Source: Dioscorea cayenensis subsp. rotundata (lineage: Eukaryota > Streptophyta > Magnoliopsida > Dioscoreales > Dioscoreaceae). Taken from it: 64,000 nt of DNA. This document shows, one piece after another, positions 22,282 to 34,258 of the stretch (its first letter is position 1; each line of letters starts with the position of its first letter). The stretch lies in the NCBI RefSeq assembly GCF_009730915.1, contig NC_052480.1:4774001-4838000 (forward strand), in the 5' to 3' direction. The translations under genes were made by a program, and so were the position numbers. Below the pieces are notes generated by a model. The model had not been told where the DNA came from, made no database searches, and saw nothing but the letters and a program-made list of their open reading frames with translations.

Positions 22282-23628
22282 CATAGAGAGGGCAAATGAC
22301 TATTATGCTCGAAAGTGCAGCAACTTGTGGCTTGTCATAGCTTTAAGCTCAACTTGGCATTATTTGACATGTGTGAAGATGACATGGCATGGTGAAGTGG
22401 CAAAGGTGATGACATGGAAAGGTGACTAGACTTATGATGATGTGCCACAAAGATGGGAAGAAATGAAGTCTAGAAGCATATCTTGGTAGATCTCTTGAAG
22501 ACATGTGAGAACAAAGCTATTTGGATTCACATCTATCTTTGGCAAGGAGCATCAAAGAGAAGGATCTCTCTTGGAGTGCAAGCTATGAGGAGTTTCTAAA
22601 GTTATGATTTAATCTATCTTTGGTAAGATCTAGGATGATAAAATCTATCTTTGGTAACTATATTTATCATGAAAGATTTATTACTTAGAGGTCAAGATTT
22701 GGAGATCTTTATTTTTGGTGTGAAGATTAATTGAAGAAACAAACTAAGAATGATAGAACCAAGCTATAAAGATCCCAAGTCCATAATTAGCAATGTAATT
22801 TGAAGGAAAAATCTAAAGCTAATTATGGACATAATTGCTTAAAGACACAAGGCTAAGTATGGGCGAAGTTAATTATAGACTCAAGCTAGTCAAGGACCGT
22901 TCTAAAGAAAGGCGCAAGCTATCTTTGGTAAGTGGTTAGATTGATAACCCAAGTTTGGATGATTAAAGATCAAGCTTGGAAGATATTGAAGCCTAAACTT
23001 GGATGAAAAGAGATCAAGTTTAGTAACAAGTTATTGAAGATCAAGTTTGATGATTTTGTGAAGACCAAACTTCAACCAAGTTTGAAAAGAAGATCGTGAG
23101 ATTTTTTAATACCATCTTTGGTAAGATAGATTGACACTTTGGTAGGTTTAACCTCGGGAGAGGTACTCGTTGAGATGACGTGAGGAAGGAAGTAGTTGTA
23201 GGCAAGAGGAGCTCGGGACGAGTCAACTACTACGAAGCAAATTGAAGGAAGCGGGAGGGTTGAAGGTATCACAAATTCGGTTGCAACTGGGCTAGGACTC
23301 AGTCAAGATTAGCATGTGTGGGCAGGATTCCAAGTTCAATTGCAACTGGAGCTACAACGTCTAACTTTGAAAGGTGCCCAAGCTAGGAAGCCGTGGAGAT
23401 TCAAAAAGAGTGATGCGCTATTTTTGGGACATGGAGACGTCTATATAAGAAGACCCTGCTCTAGGATTTAGGGTGTGCCATGAGTAAGGCCCTTTGGTGA
23501 GGGTAAGTGAGAGTAGACATTAGACAATCTAGTGAGGATGCTTATTTATCATTGTATGAGTGAGTGAGAGTTGTACTCTACTTTGTTCCCCTTTTTTAGT
23601 GGATTGTTCTCTTTGGGCTTTGCCTCGA
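22282..23628 (+). mobile_element. Copia-LTR-like sequence, left part (split by the Mutator element)
   Basis: There is no coding sequence. The last 130 bp (GGGTGTGCCATGAGTAAGG, then GGCTTTGCCTCGAGACGTAG) and the continuation after 27930 (TGTTGAGCCGAACTGGTTAA) match the layout of a copia R/U5 region, where a 'gacgtaggca' phrase precedes 'gccgaac'. 22620-23060 contains repeated phrases 'atctttggtaag' and 'gatcaagtttg'. The true LTR start was not located. Confidence 0.45.
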
Positions 23629-23638
23629 GACGTAGGCA

Positions 23639-23908
23639 GGGTTAATTTTTTAGTAAGTCACCCAACTATGACAAATTATAACTTCGGTCACCAAACTTTA
23701 AAACATATCAAAGTGGTCACCCAGCTAATATTGTCTTTCACCGGTCAGTCACCTGAGAAATTCCGGCAAATAAAATCCTGTGTGGCAACCAGAATAGCTG
23801 AGTTAGCAGCCTTTAACCATGCCATTAGTCTAACTTGGCTTGTCAATGTCAGAGAAAGTTGCTGACTCGGCTTAAGACCCTCCACATCATCATCAAGCTT
23901 CTTTCTTC
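23639..23908 (+). repeat. MULE left TIR (270 bp)
   Basis: It is the inverse of 27653-27920. It contains 'gtcacccaacta' phrases typical of long plant MULE termini. Confidence 0.9.
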
Positions 23909-25059
23909 TTGGTTCTAGAGTTCAAGAGATAAATAGAGAGTTCCACCTTTCCCAATTCTTCAAGCCATCGTGAATCTGAACTGGTGATCGGTAGAAGAAA
24001 AGTTTTGATTTTGTGGGCAAGAGGAATTAAGCACAATGTAGCAGCTGACGATGTCCATCAATTGGGAGATATGGTAAACAGGGCACAAGCCTCCGGACTA
24101 TTGTGAGCAAACCCTAACCCTAACAATGCACCCCATTATGTCTCTTACCTTCTTAGTTTTCTCACGTTGTATTGCACTTTTAATTGGCACTTAAGGTTCA
24201 TAGTTTGATGGAAGGGATGTCACATTGTGTGGTAGTACAAGATAGGGTTTTTATGAAATGTCATGTGTTTGAAAGTATTAACATTGTTGTACACCACTTA
24301 TATATATAATATGTTCACCTTCCCATAGTTTTGCCCTAGTTTTTTTTAGCTTGGTCCCATTTTGAGCATGTGCTAATAAAGGAGTTGTTTTTTTCCATTT
24401 GTTGTGGTCACGGGTGGAATAAATATTTTTTTATCTAATTTATTGTGTTTCCATTTGTTGTGTTCAAATTTTTATCTAATTTATTACATAAACCATTTGT
24501 TGTTTCCATTCATTGTCAATTTAACTTGTGCTTAAAATTTTGTATGATTGATTAGTTGATGTTTATATATAGTAATGATTGACTTAGAAGTAAGAAGATT
24601 TAATTGTACTAGATATTTATAGAGGAGTTTGTTATATGTGACTATTTTCTAACAGTTAGTGTTTCATGACTTCATATTCATTTGAGGAGTTTGTCTATGT
24701 GCCAATTTTTTCATATTGGTAGAGTTTGTTGTGGTTTACATATTTTTCTACTTGAATCAATAGTTTCCTTTCTTGTAACTGTTAAATGGAATCTCTCCAT
24801 CACTTCACCCAATGTTTATAAGCTCTTGGTATTTTTAAATTAGGTTTGTTTATTGTCCTAGGATTTGTATGGTTGTGGAATATTTAATTACAACAATCTT
24901 TGTTTTCTTAAGATTGTTAACAATGTGATTGTGTAAGAGAAAGAACTGTTCTATTTGATTGTTACCTAATTCTGAACACTTGACATGACAGAGCAGTAAC
25001 TATAAACTTTGGTTTATGTTTCAGTACCTACTGCTGAGTTTATTACAATTAAGATGCAG

Positions 25060-25770
25060 TATAGGGTAGGTGGTATAAAGAAGTTAATTGGCCATGTGGA
25101 TTACTATTGTGGAGACTAGATTTTCAAAATTGAGTTGCTGTCAATGGCTAGGAGTCTCAAGTTAGATGTACAGGATTGTACAATATGGTGGCTAGACGTA
25201 AACAATGGAAATGAGGAGTTGAGAGAAATTCAAAATGACTTAGATGCACTATCAATGGCCATGTCAGTTGGCCCCAATAAGGAAGTGTATGTGTGCTTTA
25301 AGGTTGATAATGGTTCTGATCAAGAAGCTGTTAGGACTAGTTGTTCCAAAGTTGGGGACAATGTAATGAGGCAACCTAGTGAAGAGCCTGTAGTCAATGA
25401 AGAGGAAGAAAAAGAGGTAGAAGCAGAGGATGTAGAAGAAAAAGAGTTTGATTTGGAAGGTACATTGATTAATGGTGGTCATAAAGGGAAAGGAATGAAG
25501 AAGATAGTGAATTAGAAGATTCTAATTATAATCTTAGTGATGAATCAGAAGAAGAACCTATGAGGACATTGAAACATAACCTCCAAAGAATGAAGATGGT
25601 TCTCATATTTAGTCAGATTATGCAAAGTCCGATGAGCTGAATTCTTGCTCATCAACAGATGAAGATGAATTGGTATCAAACAAGGCTAGATACTCATAAT
25701 TTAATAAAGAGTGTGATATGAAGAATCCTCAATTCAAGATAGGTATGAAGTTTAGAAGCCTGATGGATAA
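25060..25770 (+). pseudogene. MULE transposase, N-terminal region fragment
   Basis: A reading frame (ATG at 25144, open from 25126 to the TAG at 25513) contains KKLIGHVDYYCGD, SMARSLKLDVQDCTIWW and an acidic linker rich in E and V. This is the layout of the N-terminal domain of plant MURA-type proteins. After the stop the remains continue to FKIGMKFRSL (about 25733-25765), where the MULE core should begin. The core is absent. Fragmentary and nonfunctional. Confidence 0.65.
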
Positions 25771-26175
25771 TTTATTGTTGACAACGATGGGGATAGTTGC
25801 ACATGTAGGAAGTGGCAACTAGCAGGTATTCCATTCTCCCATGCCATTTCAGTCATCTATTATAATAAAGACAACCCTGAAAATTATATAGATGATTGTT
25901 ACAAAGTTAGTACATTCCTAGAGACATATAGACACACATTGAACCCCACACAGGACAGGAAATGTTGGCCAAAGAGTGACCAAGGTCCAATGATACCTCC
26001 TAAACTATTGAATAAGAAGAGAGGGAGAAAAACTATGCTCAGAAGGAGGGGAGTAGGTGAGGAGATCAGGGGGTTCACAAATGGATGGGTGACCAAGAAA
26101 GGAGTGTCAATGAAGTGCAGTACGTGTGTGGTGCTAAAGGACACACCAAAAGATTTCATAAAAGGAACTAGGTAA
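25771..26175 (+). pseudogene. MULE transposase, SWIM zinc finger and C-terminal fragment
   Basis: This segment follows the deleted core directly. A SWIM-type finger reads CTCRKWQLAGIPFSHA at about 25798-25845; the cysteine usually present before the histidine pair has been lost. Downstream are WPKSDQGPMIPP and, in a shifted frame near 26115-26170, a CGAKGHTKRFHKRN knuckle. Stops and shifts are frequent. Confidence 0.65.
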
Positions 26176-27652
26176 ATCTCATTTATATAGTTGTAACTTA
26201 TGTTCTTAATTTGGTTATGCTTGCAATTAAATACCACCTATGCTTCCTAGGTTATTGATGAAAATAGAATTGAGCAATAACATCAGGTGCAAGATGAAGT
26301 AACTGAATGTGATCCAATGGATGCAATTGACTCCCATGTTTTGTAGGAACATTTTGAAATGGTTAGTGAGTTCAATTATATTAACATATAAAGGGATTCT
26401 GTCACACCTATATTTATTTATTTATTTTGTGTTATGTAGCACACTAGGTTGACACTTTAACTGGAGTCATTCAACAAGAAAGGACCATATTACAAGCATA
26501 GAATGCTGGGGAACCACTATCACAGGTTAGTTTTAAATGACAAACCAAGTTTTTTTAGTAGTATTTTAAATGGTTGATTACTTATTTTATCACAGGTTGT
26601 AGTAACTGATGGGCCAGGGAGATGAAAATTGAACATAAGAGGAGGTAAATGCATAGCTAGCAATGTTCCACAATCTAGAAAATCTGCTCAAGTCTGCTAC
26701 TCATCTGGACCTGCCCATTTTGCTACTCAGTTGAAGCAACCTCCAATGGACCAACCTGCAAAGGAGGCATCAAGCAAACATTCTGCTCCAGGTACTGCCA
26801 GAAGACATAAGGAGATTGAGGACAAAATTAAAGAATCAGATGCTTGGGAAAAGAGAAGGAATTGAATTCCCTAGGGGCTTCAAGTAGAGGAAGGATCTGA
26901 AAAGCTTCTGATGGATTGGAATTATAGTCATACAATACTTTGTAGTTCATTCTGCTATCGTTCTGCTATTTTGGAATGAGTTTTGAAGAAATTGTTTTGT
27001 AGTTTATTATTCTATTTTGGAAACAGTTTGCAGAAATATTTTGATAATGCTTTATTGTAAATACAACCATCCTACATCTTACAAATCCAAAGATGTAAAC
27101 ATTTATAATTATATGGGTAAATGAAGTGCTGTTTTTTTGGTATGGTTGATCTCAATATTATTTCTAGTTATTTTGTATGATGTTACAACCCAAATCCAAT
27201 AAGTACAATTTTTGTTTTATATCAATGTCAATTGTTCTGTGATATCTATGTGATCTGATCAAAATAGCAGCCATTTTCTGCAGATTCGATATGTGCTAGT
27301 TTTTTTTCCCTGGCTATCTCCAATTAACCATGGTCAATAGAAGCCATTTTCTTGCTGATAATGTTTAGAAAACCTAATCATATTAGTGAGATAAACCATT
27401 TCAATTATCAACAACCTAAAATTGGCTTGATGATCTGCAACGCTAACAAACATTCAACACTCAACATTAAAAAAGGTTTAAATATTACAAACAACTAATA
27501 ATCGAAGTTGGAAAAAAAACAAGATTAGGGCATCTAAAATTACACCTTATGTTTCTTAAATATCCGCAACATCAGGTTCAATTAGGGCCTATTACCCTGT
27601 CTTCGCAAGACATCGTTGCCTCTTTCCTTCTGAATTTAGGAAGAAGATGAAT
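26176..27652. other. MULE 3' interior, AT-rich, no intact gene
   Basis: A short open stretch at 26629-26865 (basic, S/P/K-rich; SKHSAPGTARRHKE) could be the end of the MULE protein, after short intron-like gaps. The rest is AT-rich untranslated-looking sequence up to the right TIR. Confidence 0.4.
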
Positions 27653-27920
27653 AAGAAAGAAGCTTGATGATGATGTGGAGGGTCTTAAGCCGAGTTAGCA
27701 ACTTTCTCTGACGTGGACAAGCCAAGTTAGACTGATGACATTGTAAAGGTTGCTGACTCAGCTATTCCGGCTGCCACACAGGATTTTATTTGCTTGAATT
27801 TCTCGGGTGACTGATTGGTGAAAGACAATATTAGTTGGGTGACCAGTTTAATACATTTTGAAGTTTGGTGTCCGAAGTGATAATTAGTCATAGTTGGGTG
27901 ACTTATTGAAAAATTAACCC
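27653..27920 (-). repeat. MULE right TIR (268 bp)
   Basis: It is the inverse of 23639-23908 with scattered mismatches and short gaps. Confidence 0.9.
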
Positions 27921-27930
27921 GACATAGGCA

Positions 27931-28850
27931 TGTTGAGCCGAACTGGTTAATCGTATCATGTGCCTTCTTTCTCTTGTGTGTTTGATTTTATTTTGACTGG
28001 GTGTGTATTTACATTGCATGAAAGCTTGAATGATAAACACCACAGCACTATCCCGCCAGAACTAACATGACCAATTTGTGGGTAAAAATTTTCGCGAAGT
28101 AAAGGAGCATGCTATGAAGTTCTTTTGCTTGAATTTTGCTAGGAGATAGATGCATTTCAATTTTTTGTTGAAGGCTTTATTTAGTGAGCACAATTAGCGC
28201 ATCATAATTTTAAAGTTGCAGCCATTGTTAAAACTAAAATGCAGGAACAAAAATGCATTTTGATTTTAATTTGGAATGATATGCATTAAAAGTAAAACAA
28301 TGTAAATCATCTTTGTTGAACTGAAAATTTGCAAGAATATGCATTAATAATGAGGAGTTTTACAAATTTACATCTAACTCACAGCTGTTGAAACCTGCAA
28401 ATTTAGAAAAGAAAATGTAATACACCAGCTTGTAAATCCTGCACAATAAATACAAGTAAATACTAACCTGCAACAGTAAAGTTGACAAATTTTATTCAAT
28501 CTACAATTAAAGAAGCTTAAAATACTAATCTACCAACTTGTCCGGTAGATAGTTTCAATTCCAATTGAGACATTTTGTGGACAATATAAATTCCATTTCA
28601 ACAATTGGAAGCAGAATCAAACATTCAAACATTTGCTCATTGAGAAGTTCAGTACAACTCATTGAGAAATTTAGTATAAATTTTGTTGCATTTCATTGAC
28701 AGATTCAGTACAAAATTTATTGCATTTCATTGAGAGATTCAATATAAACCAAATGAGAAATTTAGTACACAAATTCCATTTAGCAAATTAAATATATCGA
28801 CACACCATTCCATTTATCAAAAAATTGGACGTGCTGACGCGAAGTGGCTC
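27931..28850. other. Copia-LTR-like continuation and AT-rich spacer
   Basis: The first ~80 bp continue the LTR-like sequence broken by the MULE (GCCGAACTGG...). From about 28625 to 28800 there are short imperfect repeats of 'cattgagaaattcagtac'. No coding sequence was found. Confidence 0.4.
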
Positions 28851-28890
28851 TAGAGATGGCAATTTGTACTTTTCTCGACGGGTATTCCCG

Positions 28891-28945
28891 TACCCGTACC
28901 CGGTCAAAGAGGGAGGGTAATACCCTCTTTGACCGGGTACGGGTA
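28891..28945. repeat. Perfect 23-bp inverted repeat (hairpin) with 9-nt loop
   Basis: The arms are 28891-28913 and 28923-28945, perfectly complementary (TACCCGTACCCGG... against ...CCGGGTACGGGTA) around the loop AGGGTAATA. Confidence 0.95.
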
Positions 28946-29491
28946 AGGATATTACCCTTTATTTTTTGAGCGAGTACGGGTCAGGTAAGGGTATGCCCCT
29001 ACCCTACCCGTACCCTTACCTTTACCCTTACCCGTTGAAGAGGGTATGGGTAAAACCCGTACCCGTACCCTTACTTTCATATGTATATATATATATATAC
29101 ATATAATTTTTTATTAAATTAAATATTTACCTACAATTTACCCAAAATCTATTTTGATAGTAATTAATTTGAAAATAATACTTTAAATTTTATCTTAATA
29201 TATTTTTTAAAATTTTATTTAATATTTATATTTATATTTGATAAAGTATAATATTATCAAAATTGAATTTTAGATACATATTAATAATCATAATTAAATT
29301 AAAAAATAAATATTATAAAACAAATAAAAAAATATGTTATAATAATTTATTCTATAAATTATAAGAACGTCATGATACTAATAAAAAAATCAATTGGATA
29401 TAACTTATGAGAATTACTTATAATATCTTTTATATTCAAAATCTCACTAGACATTTAGAAAATTTGAGACTATTTAAAATATAAATAGTAG

Positions 29492-29750
29492 GAACCTTGG
29501 CCTAGCCCAATGGTAACTACCCATGGTTGTAAGTGAGAGGTCTCGAGTTCGAACCTCTCAGTTTACAATTCATATTTAGGGTCTCCTGTGGGAGTTCTGT
29601 GTGAGGATTACCTCTCGTTCTCCCCTCCAGGGTTGCATGGCGGGGGGATTATCCTCAGGAGGTCATTCAAGCCACCGTAACTGGTGCACCTCCGTACCCG
29701 CTTGTCCTTTGCTTTGTCGCTCGTCGACTTTGTCAAAAAAAAAAAAATAT
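29492..29750 (+). mobile_element. tRNA-derived SINE with poly(A) tail and 15-bp target duplication
   Basis: The body begins GAACCTTGGCCTAGCCCAAT with a box-A-like TGGCCTAGCCCA. It has a box-B-like GAGTTCGAACC about 45 bp further on, and ends in a run of 13 A residues. The flanks are the perfect 15-bp repeats AAATATAAATAGTAG at 29477-29491 and 29751-29765. No protein is encoded. It inserted into the AT-rich middle of the hAT-like remnant. Confidence 0.9.
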
Positions 29751-30060
29751 AAATATAAATAGTAGATATATGAAAAAAAATTTAAAACAAAAACCAAGAT
29801 AGTTAAACATAAAAAAAAGGTAGCGTTACCATTGAGTTTTAAATAGACGTCATTTTTATATGATTATGTAATTTAAGATAAACAAATATATATCAACTTG
29901 TAATTTTAAATTTATAGATATATTTTTAAAAATTGTATTGTAATGTATAATTAATTATTATTATTATTTAAATTTAATTTAATAATTTAAAGCGAGTAAC
30001 CTATGGATGAGGGTATGTTTTTTTTATCTTTGAGGGTACGGGTAGGTAACTCTCTTTTTC

Positions 30061-31689
30061 TGCTCTGTGTCTTCTTTCTCTCTGTTTTCTCTAGTTTCTG
30101 GCCCTTTAATTTTCTTTGTTGTTTTCTTTGGGTTTTGTCCTATATATATATATATATATATTAAATGCGTTACCTTCTTTATTAAGCTTTTCTAATTCTT
30201 CCATTTTTTACCCTTTCTTATATAATATGAATAGAAACATGGCTTGATAGTTTGCTCCATAAACTTAATTGTAAAAATAATTTTTTTAATTAAAATATTT
30301 TTCATAATTAAAGCACTAATCTTATGTATAAGTTTTGTGCACTAATCTTATCATTATGAACAGTAGAAACCAAGTTCTACAGTGTTGTACAGTGATCATG
30401 AACAGTAAAAAGGTGTGCAGTGTTTATATAATCAATCAACCATCGATGATGATCCAACGGCTTAGATTTAAAAACATCCCTAGAATTGAAATCTAGGGAC
30501 GTCCCTAGATGATGTTTTCCCATATATTATATATAGAGAGATATAGATAGAAAGATATTTTTGAATTGAAGATTCGCCTAAAATCATGCACTCAATCAAA
30601 CAACCACATGCCATGTATATCTTCTAAAATTTGATTTCACTCATTATGTAATTAAGCCTTCACTATACTATTATAAAATATGTTATAAAAGTAGAATTTT
30701 ATTTAAATTTTTTTAAAGTATTTCTGGTAATGATAATTTTTATTCAGATAATACGAAAAAATTTAGCTTAATTTTTTTAAAGGTAAATGTAAATATTAAT
30801 TTGATAATTACTAAAAACATATGGATGGATGGGTATCGTGTTTTAATCTATGGATAAATTTCATATGTTTTAAAAGTTAAATTTAATATTTTTTCAATTA
30901 TATTTATTTTTAAAATTTTGAGTCCAAATCTAGACTAGTCCGTAAATATTAATTTGATAATTACTAAAACTTTTTATGTATGGTTTTATAGTTATACATA
31001 TGGATGGATGAGTATCTTGTTTGAATCTATGGATAAAAATTTAATATTTTTTCAATCATATTTATTTTTAAAATTTTGAGTCCAAATCTAGACTAGTCTG
31101 TAAAAGTTGGACTCGTCCAAATTGAATTCAAATTATAAAAATATATGAATTTAAAAGTTAAATAAATAAAATTTAACTATAAATTCAAACAATTAATTAT
31201 GTATACATTGGTTTATGATATAACACAAACTAAAGTTATACCCGTGCAATATAGAGGAAAAATAATCACAATAGATAATTTTTTATTTCCACTATTATTG
31301 TGAATACTGCATACTTATGGAGGGCAACATAGTAAATTTATAATTTTAGTTTTTTTCACAACACCAAGAGAAGTAGGATTGGAGAGTTCAATTTACATAA
31401 CAGAGGGATTTTTTTTTTATTAATCCAAAATGATCAGATTTAAATGTGAAGATGATTTGGGCCATGACTCTACTTTTTATTTTTTATTCCACTGTTACTA
31501 TTGCATCCCTTCTCAGATACTTCTATACTAGCAAATTAGCAAGCCAAAAATAAATATCTTTTAATGACATCTGAAAGTAATTGTTTAATTAGTATTATAT
31601 AAAATCTCATCAAATATGGATTAACTCAGAATGATTTTTTCTGGCAAATATCCAGACACCAAGACTTTTATCTCAATTTATTTCAACAC
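30061..31689. other. AT-rich non-coding DNA
   Basis: No gene recognised. It contains a TA microsatellite at about 30140-30162 and a tandem duplication at 30791-31103. Confidence 0.5.
30791..31103. repeat. Tandem duplication, about 156-bp period, two units
   Basis: Units at 30791-30945 and 30946-31103 both begin AATATTAATTTGATAATTAC. Both contain 'atatggatggatg' and 'gagtccaaatctagactagt', with small indels between them. Confidence 0.8.
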
Positions 31690-33110
31690 ATTTTATTTAT
31701 TTATTTTAAATAAAAATTTAAATTCCCACATTGTTATAATTTCATTGCCATTCATTTATCATATTAAATTTTTAATATAAAACCGATCTAATGGGCATGA
31801 TTAAATCAATGCCACTTTAAACACATGCAAAAAATAATATAAATACAAATTTTAAATATAATAAAAATTTAAATTTATTCTCTAATCAGAAAATCAGACT
31901 ACTATTCATTTATCTTTATCAAATTTTTAATATAAAATCGATTTAATGACTATAGATCAAATCAATGCCTCTTTTAAATGCATGAATTTTTTTTTTAAAA
32001 TCTTCCATAAAACCCTCTCCAATGAGATTACCATCTATTTTCATTAGAAGATATTTTTAAATGTTTAATACAAAACCGACTTATGATGAAATCATTTAAT
32101 ATAAAACCGACCATGATGATGAAAAAAATTGAAAATCTTTCTTAAAACCCTCATATTATCATTCATTTCCATTAGAAGATCCTATTTAATATTTAATATT
32201 AAACCGATTTAATGCCCATTATGAAATCAATGCCTATTATGCAATTTAAATCGATGGTGATGATGAAAGTCAATGGCTATTATGCAATAATAATTACCAA
32301 ATATTAATACCATATTTAATATAAATAAAAATTTAAATATAATAAAAAATATTTATAATTATTCTCCAATTAGATTACCATTCATTTATCTCTATTAAAT
32401 TTTTAATATAAAACCGATTTAATGGCCATGATCAAATGAAATGCACTTTAAATACATGAAAAAAAAAATCAAAAAAATCTTCCTTAAAACCATTTCTAAT
32501 GTGATTACCATCCGTTTCCATTAGAAGATCCTATTAAGTATTTGATCTAAAACCGATTTAAATGGTCATAATGAAATCATTGCCTATTATTATGTAATTA
32601 AAATTGATGACCATGATGAAATCAATGGCTATTATGCAATTGAAATCTTCAATTATTAATATCATCATATCTAATATAAATAAAAATTTAAATATAATAA
32701 AAAATATTTAAATTTATTCTCCAATCATATTACCATTCGTTTATCACATTAAAATTTTTTTAATATAAAACCAATCTAATGGCCATGATCAAATCAATAT
32801 GCCACTTTAAATACATGCAATATATATATATATATACAAATTTAAATATAATAAAAATATTTAAAAGTTATTCTTCAAAAAAAAAATCAGATTACCATTT
32901 GTTTATCTTTATTAAATTTTTAATATAAAACTGATTTAATGGCCATGGTCAAAACAATGTCATTTTAACTATATAAAAAATTTAAAAATCTTCCATAAAA
33001 CCCTCTTCAATGAGATTCCCATCCGTTTTCATTAGAAGATCTTTTTAAATATTTAATATAAAACTGACCATGATGATAAAATCAATGTTTATTATGCAAT
33101 TAAAGTTATT
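31690..33110. repeat. Modular tandem repeat field (A and B modules)
   Basis: An ~85-bp module A (CATTCATTTATC..., AATATAAAACCGATTTAATG, then 'aaatgcatg') occurs near 31742, 31897, 32372, 32729 and 32894. A ~65-bp module B (TCTTCCATAAAACCCTC, ATTACCATC, CATTAGAAGAT) occurs near 32000, 32130, 32478 and 32983. Spacing is irregular, as if composite units were duplicated more than once. No coding content. Confidence 0.75.
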
Positions 33111-33707
33111 AAAATATAAATAAAAATATTAAAATTGTTTCTTGAATCATTCTCAGAGCAATTTATACGTATACTTCTATTGTAACTAGGCATTTTCCCC
33201 GGCTTTGTATTGGAGTTTTTAAAATTTTGTGAGGAGTTTTGAGGCAATATCATATATATAAAAATATATATATAATTAAACAATTTCTACCATGAACTAT
33301 TGTATACTTTGGATTTCAAAAGGTCTTATGGACATTTAATGCATAAATAATTAGGTGTAGTTAATGTTTTTTAATTATTAATATTATAAGTAATATAAAT
33401 AAAAATTTAACTGTTAAAAAAATTTAAAATTATTTCTTAAAATGCTCTTGAAATAGATTATACATCTGCTTTAATAATATGCATAGATAGCATGTATAGA
33501 TATGAGCCAACATATTGGTCACTAATAAATAATAGTTAAAAAAAACTATCCAAAGGTTAAATATTAGCACAAATATTATTATGAGCCCATATTAAACAGA
33601 TGATTGCATTTAACATAATATCAGTTAACAGAAATTAATATTTGAGAAAACTAACCTATATCGTACCAATTAGCACATTAAAAATTAGTAAATATCATAC
33701 TTTGCAC

Positions 33708-33744
<37 letters not shown>

Positions 33745-34081
33745 AAATGACAACAAGCACAGGCCACTTGAGAGGTGTCAAAGGTACATAATTAAGGATA
33801 TACAGATATAGAGGTACACCAATTATCATGGCTTAGTGATCTCCTAAAAAATTACCATATTGGGTGAGCTAACACAACGACGAATGAAATACTGTCACAT
33901 GCACTTAAAATGATATATCAAATATTATAATTTCATAATGATAAAACTATCTTATATGCAACCCTCGAAAGTGAAGAATAAGCCTTCTCCCACAAAAGAC
34001 CCATACTCAAACCTACAAGATAATAAAGCAATAGCCTTCTAAAGTGATTAAAAATATTGTAAAATAAATTACTTCAATTAG
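33111..34081. other. AT-rich non-coding DNA
   Basis: Nothing recognisable except an ATT microsatellite at 33708-33742. Confidence 0.5.
33708..33742. repeat. (TAT)n microsatellite
   Basis: An uninterrupted run of about eleven to twelve ATT/TAT units. Confidence 0.95.
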
Positions 34082-34094
34082 AATGGATGAAACT

Positions 34095-34244
34095 GCCAAA
34101 GCCATTTGGTTTAAGTGGTTAGTGACATCAAATAAATCTCCGGTGTGGCGTGTAGAGTGGTAAGGGTTCGAATTTTTGTTGAAAGAATTAACTCACATGT
34201 GACAGGTGTTATCACTAAATCCGAATCCGGAAGTGACTAAAAAA
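34095..34244 (+). mobile_element. Short tRNA-derived SINE (150 bp) with target duplication
   Basis: A box-A-like GGTTTAAGTGGTTAGTGA and a box-B-like GGGTTCGAATTT are followed by a short A-rich end (GTGACTAAAAAA). Flanks AATGGATGAAACT (34082-34094) and AATGGAATGAAACT (34245-34258) match except for one inserted base. Confidence 0.75.
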
Positions 34245-34258
34245 AATGGAATGAAACT

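Larger units (their letters stand above)
23639..27920 (+). mobile_element. Mutator-like element (MULE) with ~270-bp TIRs and 10-bp target duplication
   Basis: The TIRs are 23639-23908 and 27653-27920, starting GGGTTAATTTTT and ending AAAAATTAACCC. They are similar over their whole length (for example the shared 'ccctccacatcatcatcaag' near the inner end). The flanks are GACGTAGGCA (23629-23638) and GACATAGGCA (27921-27930), one difference and of CpG-decay type. The interior holds N- and C-terminal pieces of a MULE transposase without the catalytic core, so it is a non-autonomous deletion derivative. Confidence 0.9.
28851..30060. mobile_element. hAT-like non-autonomous element remnant, right end unclear
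   Basis: The left part starts TAGAGATGGCAATTTG and is built from GGGTACGGGTA / TACCCGTACCC phrases (28880-29070), the style of a common class of plant hAT-derived elements. Similar phrases (GAGGGTACGGGTAGGTAA) reappear at about 30025-30045. The middle is very AT-rich and contains a SINE (29492-29750). I could not find a clean right TIR or an 8-bp duplication, so the element may be truncated. Confidence 0.5.

Noticed and set aside
24105..24120. CCCTAACCCTAA, telomere-like repeat
   Set aside because: Only two units; too short to be more than chance.
25264..25482. Minus-strand frame opposite the MULE N-terminal fragment
   Set aside because: Shadow of the plus-strand coding remnant.
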